Origin: CAVTWY01 sp963738575
Lineage (GTDB): Bacteria > Pseudomonadota > Gammaproteobacteria > Burkholderiales > Burkholderiaceae_C
NCBI GenBank assembly: GCA_963738575.1
Contig: CAVTWY010000003.1
Span: 62,001-126,000 of the forward strand
Direction: 5' to 3'
DNA: 64,000 bases
Both the position numbers and the translations under genes were made by a program. Below are positions 16,528 to 24,442 of this stretch, piece after piece. Under the pieces are notes generated by a model. The model was not told where the DNA came from, did no database searches, and saw nothing but the letters and a program-made list of their open reading frames with translations. How positions within the stretch are numbered: the first letter of the stretch is position 1; each line of letters begins with the position of its first letter.

Positions 16528-17679
16528 TTAGGGCTGGTTGCTGACCTTGTCGAGAGGCATGCCCTGCGAGGGGTTGTGCTGGCCCAGTTGCGGCGCAGGC
16601 CCGCGCGGGCCGGGCCGTTGGCCGTCGATGGTGAACGGCAGGGCGGTTAGGCTGAAATCCTCGCCCGGCACCGGCAGCAAGATGTCCAGCGCCCGAACCT
16701 GCGGGTGCGCCAGAGCTTCAGGCACCGTGTGTACCGGCGCGCAGGGCACGCCCGCAGCCTCCAGGCGAGTGATCCACGCGGCGCGCGGCTGCGCACGCAT
16801 CAACGGCTGCATTTGCGCCATCAGTGCGGCCTTGTTGGCAAGGCGCGCGCGGTTGCTGGCAAACAGTGGGTCGGCCACCCAATCGCCGCGGCCCAGCTCG
16901 GCCGCCAGCTTGGCAAACAGCCGGTCGTTGCCGCAGCAAATCAGCAAGGGCGCATCGGCGGTGTCGAAGGCTTCGTAAGGCACGAAGCCCGGGTGCCCCG
17001 AGCGGTGGCGATCAGGCAAGCGGCCCTCGTTGGTGAAGGCATCGGCCTTTTGAGCGTTCCACACCAGCGCTGTCTCGAGCAACGACGCGTTGACCACGCC
17101 ACCGCGTCCACTCTGTTGGCGCCGATGCAGCAGCGCCAGCGCGCCGATCACGACCCACATGCCGGTGCCTTGGTCGCACAACGATGCGCCGCTGCGCAGC
17201 GGTGGGTCGTCGGGGCCACCGTTGAGGCTCGAAAGACCACTGAAGGCTTGAATCAACGGCTCGTAACCGGGCCGCATGGCCATCGGCCCCGTGTCGCCAA
17301 AAGCCGAGATGGCGCAATACACCAAGCGCGGATGGCGTGCACACAAAGCGTCGCCATCAATGCCCAGGTCCTGCGTCACGCCCGGGCGCAGGTTGTGCAC
17401 AAAAACGTCGGCCTGTGCGGCCAGGGTCTCAAACGCTTCGCGACCCGCATCAGACTTGAGGTCGATGGCCACCGACTGCTTGCCACGGTTGAAGATATGG
17501 AAGTTAAGCGCGTCGCCGTTTCGAAACGGCGGGCCCATGCGGCGCGCGTCGTCACCGCCATCGATGCGTTCGAGCTTGATCACCTTGGCACCCAGGTCGG
17601 CAAAGATCGCGCCCGCAAAGGGGCCGGCCAGCACCTGGCCGAGTTCGAGCACACGCAGGCCATGCAAGGGGGCAGTCAT
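16528..17679 (-). CDS. Family III CoA-transferase (CaiB/BaiF)
   Basis: A 383-residue CaiB/BaiF-family protein that would move CoA between carboxylic acids. The N-terminal block LRVLELGQVLAGPFAGAIFADLGA is split over residues 7-30, and the middle carries GYEPLIQAFSGL and GGPDDPPLRSGASLCDQGTG. ATG 17679 gives the family N-terminus; upstream frame extension is not conserved in style. The position where most members have the catalytic Asp (VD-x-S-L) reads VNASLLETAL here, so Asn replaces Asp; some annotated relatives may share this, but activity should not be assumed. No acyl-CoA partner genes are adjacent. Confidence 0.85.
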   Translation of the reverse strand: MTAPLHGLRVLELGQVLAGPFAGAIFADLGAKVIKLERIDGGDDARRMGPPFRNGDALNFHIFNRGKQSVAIDLKSDAGREAFETLAAQADVFVHNLRPGVTQDLGIDGDALCARHPRLVYCAISAFGDTGPMAMRPGYEPLIQAFSGLSSLNGGPDDPPLRSGASLCDQGTGMWVVIGALALLHRRQQSGRGGVVNASLLETALVWNAQKADAFTNEGRLPDRHRSGHPGFVPYEAFDTADAPLLICCGNDRLFAKLAAELGRGDWVADPLFASNRARLANKAALMAQMQPLMRAQPRAAWITRLEAAGVPCAPVHTVPEALAHPQVRALDILLPVPGEDFSLTALPFTIDGQRPGPRGPAPQLGQHNPSQGMPLDKVSNQP

Positions 17680-17787
17680 GGGTTGAGTATGCCCACTGCA
17701 TTCAACAGGGCTGGTTTCGCGCCCTGCGCCAGCAGGGTATGCCCATCGCTTTGCGTCCAAAGCTCACGCTTACGCTGGTAGATAAAA

Positions 17788-17831
17788 AATATAGATGTAT
17801 TTTTTATAACTATTTTGATAACATCTATATT
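17788..17831. promoter_or_regulatory. Perfect 11-bp inverted repeat in an AT-rich promoter region
   Basis: AATATAGATGT (17788-17798) and ACATCTATATT (17821-17831) are exact reverse complements 33 bases apart centre to centre, about three helical turns. The 44-base stretch is strikingly AT-rich against a GC-rich background and ends at the first in-frame GTG of the HTH gene. It is a good candidate for an autoregulatory operator bound by two dimers. Confidence 0.6.
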
Positions 17832-18158
17832 GTGCCAAAGCAGTCCCAAGCACTCATCGAAATGCCGCCAGCCGTGCGCGCGCTGCTGCGCGAGCTGGGT
17901 GCCAACCTGTCCATCGCCCGCAAGCGCCGAAAAGAGTCGCTAAGGGCTTGGGCTGGGCGCATCGGCGTATCAGAGCCAACCCTTGCGCGCATGGAGCAGG
18001 GAGACCCGGGAGTCGCCTTCGGCACGTACGCCACTGCGCTTTGGATGATGGGGCGCGCGCAGGCCATTCCCCAACTGGCTGCGCCTGCCCTTGACCTGGG
18101 CGCGCTCGAAGGCGAGGTGCGGGTGGCGCTCGCGCGCGGTAGCCGTCGAGCGATTTGA
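17832..18158 (+). CDS. XRE-family HTH regulator, HipB-like, without a HipA partner
   Basis: About 108 residues from GTG 17832 (ATG 17862 is the alternative, giving 98). The HTH spans LSIARKRRKESLRAWAGRIG and SEPTLARMEQGDPGV, the style of antitoxin-like regulators placed before hipA genes. The C-terminal tail (LDLGALEGEVRVALARGSRR) is the usual linker before a partner. However, no HipA-type kinase follows; the next gene is on the opposite strand 50 bases away. It is therefore an orphan, either a solitary repressor or the remnant of a toxin-antitoxin module. A perfect inverted repeat immediately upstream suggests autoregulation. Confidence 0.7.
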   Translation: MPKQSQALIEMPPAVRALLRELGANLSIARKRRKESLRAWAGRIGVSEPTLARMEQGDPGVAFGTYATALWMMGRAQAIPQLAAPALDLGALEGEVRVALARGSRRAI

Positions 18159-18207
18159 CTGGGTTCAGGATGGTGTGGCGTTAAGATTTTGCGCAGCCGA
18201 TAGCTCC

Positions 18208-18486
18208 TCAATCCGCCGGCAGCGCCACCAGCCGCACGCCAAGCGCGGTGCACACGCGGCTGATGGTGTCGAAGCTGGGGGCGCTGTCAGGCCGCAAAGC
18301 TTTATAGAGCGCCTTTCGAGTGAGCCCGGCCGCTTTGGCGATGTCTGCCATGCCGCGAGCCCTGGCAATATCGCCCAAGGCAGCGGCTAGCAAGGCAGCG
18401 TCATTGGCTTGCAAAATGTCGGTTAGGTAAGCCGCGTTTGATGTCGCGTGGTAGATCGGCTGTTTCAATGTCGACACCGTGCCCAT
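18208..18486 (-). CDS. Orphan addiction-module antidote protein (HTH, COG3636-like)
   Basis: The 92-residue protein is a small HTH antidote of the type paired with RelE-like COG3657 toxins. Diagnostic blocks are ALGDIARARGMADIAKAAGL at about 37-56, then KALYKALRP and SFDTISRVCTALGVRL. ATG 18486 overlaps the stop of the upstream LysR gene (TGATG), so it may be translated by coupling. No toxin gene is adjacent on either side. A complete toxin-antidote pair of the same family is at 38.36-38.97 kb, and its antidote is clearly related in sequence. Confidence 0.8.
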   Translation of the reverse strand: MGTVSTLKQPIYHATSNAAYLTDILQANDAALLAAALGDIARARGMADIAKAAGLTRKALYKALRPDSAPSFDTISRVCTALGVRLVALPAD

Positions 18487-19448
18487 CACGGTTTGCCTCG
18501 ACGCGTCCCAGCAGCCCCGTGCAGCAAATCCAAAAACCGGCTCGCCGCCGCGCTCAGCGGCAGGCCGCGCCGCACGATGGAGCTGTAGGGCTCCAAGGCC
18601 GACGTGAGCTGAACCGGCAGCACGCGCACCATGGCTTTGGCAGCGTAGCGGGCGGCCAGGGACGAAGGCACCACGGCCACCATGGGCGCTTCGCCTAGCA
18701 AGAAGATGGTGGTGAGGATCGACGACGTCTCCACAAGATTTTGGGGGCGGTCCAGCCCACACAATTTGAACTCGGCTTCCAGGACCTCGCGCATGGGGGA
18801 GGGGCGGGGTTGCAGCACCCAGGGTTCGTGTTGCAGGTCGGCAAGCAGCAGGTCGCGCCGGCGTCGGGTGGGGGCGGCCAACGGATGGTTGGGCCCCACC
18901 ACCACGCTAAGCGCTTCGCTCTCCAGCTCACGCAGCACGTGGTCGCGATGCGCGTGGCCTTCGGTCATGCGGCCAATCACCACGTCTAGCACACCTTGAC
19001 GCAGCAGCCCCAACAGGTGGTCGCTCGTTTCGGTAAGGATGGACAGGCGCAGGCCTGGTTGCTCGCGCTTGATCTGTGCCACCGTGCGGGTTAGCAGGGT
19101 GGGTGAAGGGGCCAAGATGCTGCCCACGGCCAGCGTGCCCACGTCACCGCCACGCATGCCGTCCAGCTCGCGGCCCATGGCCGTCATGGCGCCGCGCAAC
19201 CCCTGGCAGTGCGCCATCACGGCCACGCCCGCCGCCGTTGCCCGAAGGCCCCGGCCTTGGCGCTCGAACAAGGGCATGCCTAGCGCCGATTCCAACTCTT
19301 TGAGCATGTTGGTGGCCGCCGGTTGGGTGATGCCCAGCTCGGCTGCTGCTGCGCGCAGGGTGCCGCCACGGTCCAGCTCCAGCATCAAGGCCACCTGGCG
19401 CAATCGCAGGCGGCTGAAGAGGTAAGGGGCAGAAAGGGGGCTTGTCAT
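18486..19448 (-). CDS. LysR-family transcriptional regulator
   Basis: A 320-residue LysR regulator with an N-terminal winged helix (about residues 10-70; QVALMLELDRGGTLRAAAAE and LGITQPAATNMLKELE) and a periplasmic-binding-like effector domain (about 100-300). It is divergent from the Bug / PdxA-like / enolase / DHDPS operon and very likely controls it. A LysR-type T-N11-A box overlaps the region just upstream of its start codon, which fits autoregulation. Its stop codon is shared with the start of a small antidote gene. Confidence 0.9.
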   Translation of the reverse strand: MTSPLSAPYLFSRLRLRQVALMLELDRGGTLRAAAAELGITQPAATNMLKELESALGMPLFERQGRGLRATAAGVAVMAHCQGLRGAMTAMGRELDGMRGGDVGTLAVGSILAPSPTLLTRTVAQIKREQPGLRLSILTETSDHLLGLLRQGVLDVVIGRMTEGHAHRDHVLRELESEALSVVVGPNHPLAAPTRRRRDLLLADLQHEPWVLQPRPSPMREVLEAEFKLCGLDRPQNLVETSSILTTIFLLGEAPMVAVVPSSLAARYAAKAMVRVLPVQLTSALEPYSSIVRRGLPLSAAASRFLDLLHGAAGTRRGKP

Positions 19449-19449
19449 C

Positions 19450-19466
19450 GATAAACACCACTTATC
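19450..19466. promoter_or_regulatory. LysR-type T-N11-A box, GATAA-N7-TTATC
   Basis: The perfect interrupted palindrome GATAA (19450-19454) / TTATC (19462-19466) lies in the 97-base gap between the LysR gene and the divergent Bug operon. The dyad with a 7-base spacer matches the standard LysR recognition pattern. It abuts the LysR start codon, which suggests autorepression. Confidence 0.6.
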
Positions 19467-19545
19467 AATTCATCATGAACTTTGAGTTTACCGATAACCT
19501 TCAGCCGCCTACCATCGCGGCACAACCAGACTGATGGAGACACTG

Positions 19546-20520
19546 ATGCAAAACCGTCGAAACATGGCGTTGTCGCTTGCGTGCATGCTGTTGGCATGCA
19601 CCGCGACCGTTCAAGCGCAAACGCAAGACTGGCCGCGCCAGCCGCTGCGCATGCTGGTGGGCTCTTCCCCCGGCGGTGGCACCGACGCCATGGCCCGCGC
19701 CGTGGCCGACAAGCTCGGCCCCGCGCTTAAAACCACGGTGGTGGTGGAAAACCGCCCCGGCGCATCCAACACCATGGCGGTGGACGTCACCGCCAAGTCC
19801 ACCGACGGCCACACGATGGTGATGGGCGTGTCCACTGCCCATGCCATTGCCCCGCACCTGCTCAAGCTACCCTACGACAACGCCAAAGATTTGGTGCCCG
19901 TGGCGTTTGTGGGCTCGGTGCCCAACGTGCTGGTGGTGAACAACGACGTGCCGGCCAAAACGGTTGCCGAGCTGGTGGCTCTGCTAAAACAACAACCCGG
20001 CAAGTTCAACTTTGCGTCCAGCGGTTCGGGCAGCACCCAGCACATTGCCGCCGAGCTTTTCAAGGCGGCCACAGGCACGTTCATCGTGCACATCCCCTAC
20101 CGTGGCAGTGGCCCGGCGCTGGTGGATTTGATGGCGGGCCAAGTGCAGTTGAGCTTTGACACCCTGGCGTCGGTGGCACCCCACATCAAGAGTGGCAAGG
20201 TGCGCGCGCTGGCCGTGGCCAGCAGCAAGCGCAACGCCCAGTTGCCAGGCGTCCCCACCATGGCCGAAGCGGGTGTGAAGGGGGTGGAGATGAGCGCTTG
20301 GTACGGCGTGTACATGCCCACCTCAACACCCGCCGCCTTGCAGGCGCGAGTGCAATCGGAGATTGCCAAAATCATGACGCTGCCCGACACGGCCACCCGC
20401 CTGGCTGCCATTGGTGCAGACCTAACGCCTTTGACGCAAGCACAGTTCACGGCGTTTCACAATGCTGAGAACCAGCGCTACGCCGAGCTGATCAAAAGCC
20501 GGGGCATCAAACTCGACTGA
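19546..20520 (+). CDS. Bug/TctC-family periplasmic solute-binding protein
   Basis: A 324-residue Bug protein, complete. Residues 1-24 are a signal peptide ending VQAQ; the mature part has the family stretches SSPGGGTDAMAR, VENRPGASNTMA and NFASSGSGSTQH, then YRGSGPALVDLMAGQVQ and GVPTMAEAGV. ATG 19546 is chosen because GGAG lies 7 bases before it; ATG 19534 in the same frame lacks that spacing. It is the first gene of an operon with a PdxA-like dehydrogenase, an enolase-superfamily dehydratase and a DHDPS-family enzyme, so the ligand is probably a sugar acid. No TctA/B permease is near. Confidence 0.9.
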   Translation: MQNRRNMALSLACMLLACTATVQAQTQDWPRQPLRMLVGSSPGGGTDAMARAVADKLGPALKTTVVVENRPGASNTMAVDVTAKSTDGHTMVMGVSTAHAIAPHLLKLPYDNAKDLVPVAFVGSVPNVLVVNNDVPAKTVAELVALLKQQPGKFNFASSGSGSTQHIAAELFKAATGTFIVHIPYRGSGPALVDLMAGQVQLSFDTLASVAPHIKSGKVRALAVASSKRNAQLPGVPTMAEAGVKGVEMSAWYGVYMPTSTPAALQARVQSEIAKIMTLPDTATRLAAIGADLTPLTQAQFTAFHNAENQRYAELIKSRGIKLD

Positions 20521-20537
20521 CCCAGGACACGCCCAAG

Positions 20538-21563
20538 ATGTTGAACCCTCCACTGCCCGTGGTGGCACTGGTGCTGGGCGACCCCGCCGGCATCGGCCCC
20601 GAACTGATCGCCAAGTTGCTGGCCGACCCAAGCCGCATGCAAAGTGCCAACCTGGTGCTCGTGGGGGACCCATGGCTTTGGGATCAAGGGCAACAAACCG
20701 CTGCCGTGCAGGTCGTCACCCAACGTGTTGATTCGTTGGCCGGCGTTCGCACGCGCGCCAACACCGCGCAGCCAGCCTTCTTGGCTTTGCACACCGTACG
20801 CGCACAGCACGTGCAGGTGGGTCAGGCACAAGCCGTGGGTGGTGCGTCGGTGCTGCAAGTGCTGAACCACTGCATGGACGCGGCCAAAGCCGCAGAAGTG
20901 GACGCCATTTGTTTTGCGCCGCTCAACAAACAAGCCATGAAGATGGGTGGCCTGAAACACGACGACGAACTGCACCACTTTGCGCAGTACCTGGGCGTGC
21001 AGGGCTTCTTTTGTGAATTCAACACGCTGGACGGGTTGTGGACGTCTCGCATTTCGTCACATGTGCCCCTGGCCGACGTTCCCAAGTACCTGACGCGTGA
21101 GCGCATCATCGAAGCCACAACGCTCATCTACCGCTCACTTCAAGCCAGTGGCATCGCCACGCCGCGCGTGGCCGTGGCCGGCTTCAACCCGCACAACGGC
21201 GACGGTGGCACCTGCGGACGCGAAGAGATTGACATCATTGCACCCGCTGTGAGTGACTTGGCTGCGCTGGGCATGCCGGTGCAGGGCCCGTTCCCCGCTG
21301 ACACCATCTTTTTGCGCGCACGTGGCGGCGAGCTTGACGCCATCGTCACCATGTACCACGACCAAGGTCAGATTGCCATCAAGCTGCTGGGGTTCTCCAA
21401 GGGCGTCACGGTGCAAGGTGGGCTGCCGATCCCCATCACCACCCCGGCCCATGGCACGGCCTATGACATTGCCGGCCAAGGCAAGGCCGACGTCAACGCG
21501 ATGGCCAACGCCCTTGCCATCGCAGCGCGCATGGGTCGCGCCCGTCTCGATCAACACCTTTAA
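20538..21563 (+). CDS. PdxA-family NAD-dependent dehydrogenase in a sugar-acid operon
   Basis: A 341-residue member of the PdxA (4-hydroxythreonine-4-phosphate dehydrogenase) family. The N-terminus VALVLGDPAGIGPELIAK is canonical. Likely metal-binding His positions are visible in GFNPHNGDGGTCGREEID and in MYHDQGQIAIKLLGF, followed by ITTPAHGTAYDIAG. The segment that is usually GHTE reads DELHHFAQYLG, so it belongs to a divergent branch. Context argues against vitamin B6 synthesis: it lies between a Bug binding protein and two sugar-acid dehydratase-type genes under a LysR regulator. PdxA2-type enzymes act on phosphorylated threonate or erythronate, but the DUF1537 kinase that makes those substrates is absent here. 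The substrate is open. Confidence 0.85.
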   Translation: MLNPPLPVVALVLGDPAGIGPELIAKLLADPSRMQSANLVLVGDPWLWDQGQQTAAVQVVTQRVDSLAGVRTRANTAQPAFLALHTVRAQHVQVGQAQAVGGASVLQVLNHCMDAAKAAEVDAICFAPLNKQAMKMGGLKHDDELHHFAQYLGVQGFFCEFNTLDGLWTSRISSHVPLADVPKYLTRERIIEATTLIYRSLQASGIATPRVAVAGFNPHNGDGGTCGREEIDIIAPAVSDLAALGMPVQGPFPADTIFLRARGGELDAIVTMYHDQGQIAIKLLGFSKGVTVQGGLPIPITTPAHGTAYDIAGQGKADVNAMANALAIAARMGRARLDQHL

Positions 21564-21572
21564 CCAATCATC

Positions 21573-22745
21573 ATGAAGATCACCAACGTCCGCGCCCGTG
21601 TGTTTGAGTGGAAGGGCAAAACCGTGCCGCCGCAGGGCAATTTTTGCTCCAACGCGATGGATTTGCTTTACGCCAAGCAAGAGACGATGAGCACCTTTCG
21701 CTTTCATGGCTGGACGGTGGTGGAGATCGAGACCGACAACGGCCTGGTGGGCTACGGCAACGTGGCCTTGGCCCCGCACATCAGCAAACAAATCGTCGAC
21801 CAATACCTCGAGCCCTTGGTGATGGGCCAAGACCCGTGGGATTACGAATACCTGAACCAGCGCATGTACAGGGCCACGCACGCCTGGGGCCGCAAAGGTG
21901 TGGGCATGGCCGCGATCTCGGCGGTTGATATTGCGATTTGGGATTTGCTGGGCAAGAGCGTCAACAAACCCGTCTTCAAGTTGCTGGGCGGGCGCACCAA
22001 AGAAAAAATCCCCTGCTACTACAGCAAGCTTTACCGCACTGACCTGAAGGCCATGCAGGCCGAGGCGCAAAAGTACCTCGACGAAGGCTTCACCGCTTTC
22101 AAAATGCGCTTTGGCTATGGCCCGGCGCACCTGCAAAAAGGCGTGGCCGAAAACTTAAAAGCTTGCGAAGCCATCCGCGAGGTGATCGGCTACGACAACG
22201 ACTTGATGCTCGAATGCTACATGGGCTGGAACGTGGAATACGCCAAGCGCATGTTGCCCAAGCTGGCGAAGTTTGCGCCGCGTTGGTTAGAGGAGCCCGT
22301 CATCGCCGACGACATCGAAGGCTACGCCGAGCTCAACGCCATGAACATCGTGCCCATCTCGGGTGGTGAGCACGAGTTTGGCGCCTACGGCATCAAGCAG
22401 TTATTGGACCGCAAGGCCGTGAGCGTGGTGCAGTACGACACCAACCGCGTGGGCGGCATCACCATGGCGCACAAAATCAACGCCATCTGCGAGGCCTACA
22501 GCGTGCCCGTGGTGCCGCACGCCGGCCAGATGCACAACTACCACCTCACGATGAGCTCGTTGGCGTCGCCCATGAGCGAGTACTTTCCGATGTTTGACGT
22601 TGAAGTGGGCAACGAACTTTTTTACTACATCTTTGACGGCGAGCCCGTGGCCAAAGACGGCTTCTTGCAGCTTGACGATCACAAGCCGGGCCTGGGGCTG
22701 ACACTGAAGACCGAGTTTCTCGACCAGTTCAACATTGTGGAGTGA
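21573..22745 (+). CDS. Enolase-superfamily acid-sugar dehydratase (mandelate racemase/rhamnonate dehydratase-like)
   Basis: The 390-residue enzyme has the N-terminal capping domain and a C-terminal barrel. Barrel metal ligands appear in order: Glu in LMLECYMGW (near 213), Glu in WLEEPV (near 241) and Glu in SGGEHEFG (near 267). The general-base His lies in VPHAGQMHNYHL (near 316) and a Lys in AFKMRFGYG (near 175). The arrangement resembles L-rhamnonate dehydratase and related acid-sugar dehydratases, which make 2-keto-3-deoxy acids. It starts 10 bases after the PdxA-like gene and is followed by a DHDPS-family enzyme that would accept a 2-keto-3-deoxy acid. The exact sugar acid cannot be told from sequence. 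Confidence 0.88.
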   Translation: MKITNVRARVFEWKGKTVPPQGNFCSNAMDLLYAKQETMSTFRFHGWTVVEIETDNGLVGYGNVALAPHISKQIVDQYLEPLVMGQDPWDYEYLNQRMYRATHAWGRKGVGMAAISAVDIAIWDLLGKSVNKPVFKLLGGRTKEKIPCYYSKLYRTDLKAMQAEAQKYLDEGFTAFKMRFGYGPAHLQKGVAENLKACEAIREVIGYDNDLMLECYMGWNVEYAKRMLPKLAKFAPRWLEEPVIADDIEGYAELNAMNIVPISGGEHEFGAYGIKQLLDRKAVSVVQYDTNRVGGITMAHKINAICEAYSVPVVPHAGQMHNYHLTMSSLASPMSEYFPMFDVEVGNELFYYIFDGEPVAKDGFLQLDDHKPGLGLTLKTEFLDQFNIVE

Positions 22746-22752
22746 AGGCACC

Positions 22753-23682
22753 GTGGCCCCCACTCGCGCTGCACGTTACCAAGGCTTGTTTCCGGTGGTG
22801 CCCACCACGTTCACCGAGCGTGGTGAGCTTGACCTGCCCAGCCAAAAGCGTTGCCTTGACTTCATGATCGACGCTGGGTCCAACGGGCTTTGCATCCTGG
22901 CCAATTTTTCAGAGCAGTTTTTGCTGGCCGACGACGAGCGCGAGCTGTTGACACAAACCGCGCTTGAGCATGTGGCCGGCCGTGTGCCCGTGATCGTCAC
23001 CACCACGCACTTCAGCGCCAAGGTTTGTGCCGAGCGCAGCCGCCGCGCCCAAGACATGGGTGCAGCGATGGTGATGGTGATGCCGCCGTACCATGGTGCG
23101 ACGTTTAGGGTGCCCGAAGCCAACATCTTTGGCTACTACGCCGCCATCTCAAACGCCATCAACATCCCCATCATGGTGCAAGATGCTCCCGCCAGTGGCA
23201 CGCTGTTGACGGCTGCCTTCTTGGCCCGCATGGCGCGCGAGATCGAGCAAGTGTCTTACTTCAAAATTGAAACCCCCGGTGCCGCGTCCAAGCTGCGCGA
23301 ATTGATCCGCCTCGGGGGCGACGCCATCGAAGGCCCTTGGGACGGCGAAGAAGCCATCACCTTGCTGCCCGACCTGGACGCAGGTGCCACCGGCGCCATG
23401 ACGGGCGGTGGCTTCCCTGATGGCTTGCGGCCCATCCTTGATGATTACCGCGCTGGCCGCCGCGAAGCGGCTATCGAACGCTACACGCGCTGGTTGCCGC
23501 TGATCAACATCGAAAACCGCCAGTGCGGCTTCTTGGCCGCCAAGGCGCTGATGAAAGAGGGCGGCATCATCGATTGCGAAGCACCGCGCCAACCCTGGCC
23601 CAACATGCAGCCCGAATCACGCGCGATGTTGATGGAAGCCGCGCGGCGGTTGGATGTGTTGGCACTGCGTTGGGGGCGCTGA
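22753..23682 (+). CDS. DHDPS-family enzyme, L-2-keto-3-deoxyarabonate dehydratase-like
   Basis: A 309-residue class I aldolase-fold protein. The Schiff-base Lys is at about 171 in SYFKIETPG; the segments MVQDAPASG and GDAIEGPWDGEEAITLL, then GATGAMTGGGFPDG, resemble the branch that dehydrates 2-keto-3-deoxy-pentonates to a 2-oxoglutarate semialdehyde. The GTG at 22753 is chosen: AAGG lies 4 bases upstream and the previous gene stops at 22745. It ends the operon and would act directly after the enolase-superfamily dehydratase. An aldolase activity on a related keto-deoxy acid is the main alternative. Confidence 0.85.
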   Translation: MAPTRAARYQGLFPVVPTTFTERGELDLPSQKRCLDFMIDAGSNGLCILANFSEQFLLADDERELLTQTALEHVAGRVPVIVTTTHFSAKVCAERSRRAQDMGAAMVMVMPPYHGATFRVPEANIFGYYAAISNAINIPIMVQDAPASGTLLTAAFLARMAREIEQVSYFKIETPGAASKLRELIRLGGDAIEGPWDGEEAITLLPDLDAGATGAMTGGGFPDGLRPILDDYRAGRREAAIERYTRWLPLINIENRQCGFLAAKALMKEGGIIDCEAPRQPWPNMQPESRAMLMEAARRLDVLALRWGR

Positions 23683-23710
23683 CGGCTCTGCCCCCCAAGG
23701 CGCAGGTTGC

Positions 23711-24391
23711 TCAACCCGCCAAGCGCTCGTTCTGCGGAAACATCGCGCGCCGCGCGTCGGCGTCCATCTCTGTCTTGAAGGCGTACCGGTCCTTTAAAGC
23801 ACCTGCGCGCTGCGCTGCCGGGCGCTCGCTGATGGTGTCAAGCAGGCGTTTGACGTGGGGCAGTTGCTCCCAGGCTTCGGCGCCCAACGCAAAGGGTACG
23901 GCACGGGCCCAGCCCCACACGGCCATGTCCACCAGCGAGTAGCTGTCGCCCACCATCCATGGGCGGTTGGCCAGGTGCGCGTTGAGAATCTTCCAGTGAC
24001 GCCAGGCTTCGAAGTCGTAGCGGTTAATGGCGTAGGGGTTGGGTTCGGGGGCAAAGTGCTTAAAGTGCACGCACTGGCCGGTGAAGGGCCCGATGCCTGA
24101 CGCCACAAACATCAACCACGACAACAGGGCGCCTCGGTCTTGCGGGGCGGCCACAAACTTGCCTGCTTTTTCGGCGAGGTACAGCAAGATGGCGTTGCTG
24201 TCGAACACCGTGCTGGCGCCGTCGACGATCACCGGCACCTTGGCGTTGGGGTTGATCGCCATGAAGGCCGCCGAGTGCTGCTCGCCCTTGCGCGTGTCCA
24301 CCGGGATGGGCTCGTAGGGCAGGCCTGTCTCTTCGAGCATCAGCGCCACCTTCATGGGGTTGGGGGCGAGGGAGTAGTAGAACTTGAGCAT
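23711..24391 (-). CDS. Glutathione S-transferase-family protein
   Basis: A 226-residue protein with an N-terminal thioredoxin-like domain (residues 1-80) and an all-helical C-terminal domain. The N-terminal motif FYYSLAPNPMKVALMLEE and the cis-Pro segment NPNAKVPVIVD (47-57) are family hallmarks, as is the glutathione-binding DSNAILLYLAEK. The layout resembles YfcG/Nu-class enzymes, which act on disulfides or electrophiles. It is convergent with the DHDPS-family gene and lies 51 bases downstream of the large NB-ARC regulator gene on the same strand. The physiological substrate is unknown. Confidence 0.9.
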   Translation of the reverse strand: MLKFYYSLAPNPMKVALMLEETGLPYEPIPVDTRKGEQHSAAFMAINPNAKVPVIVDGASTVFDSNAILLYLAEKAGKFVAAPQDRGALLSWLMFVASGIGPFTGQCVHFKHFAPEPNPYAINRYDFEAWRHWKILNAHLANRPWMVGDSYSLVDMAVWGWARAVPFALGAEAWEQLPHVKRLLDTISERPAAQRAGALKDRYAFKTEMDADARRAMFPQNERLAG

Positions 24392-24442
24392 GGTGGGATC
24401 CGTCTGGTATTGGGTGAGAGAAATGCATTGTCTCTCGACGCG

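Noticed and set aside
20538..21563. Vitamin B6 gene pdxA
   Set aside because: Not linked to ksgA/surA or other pdx genes; it is embedded in a LysR-controlled sugar-acid operon and has a divergent metal-site segment.
21135..22136. Long minus-strand open frame of 333 codons
   Set aside because: It lies entirely opposite the PdxA-like and enolase-type genes; in GC-rich DNA such shadows are expected, and its composition (His/Arg/Ala-rich) is non-coding in style.
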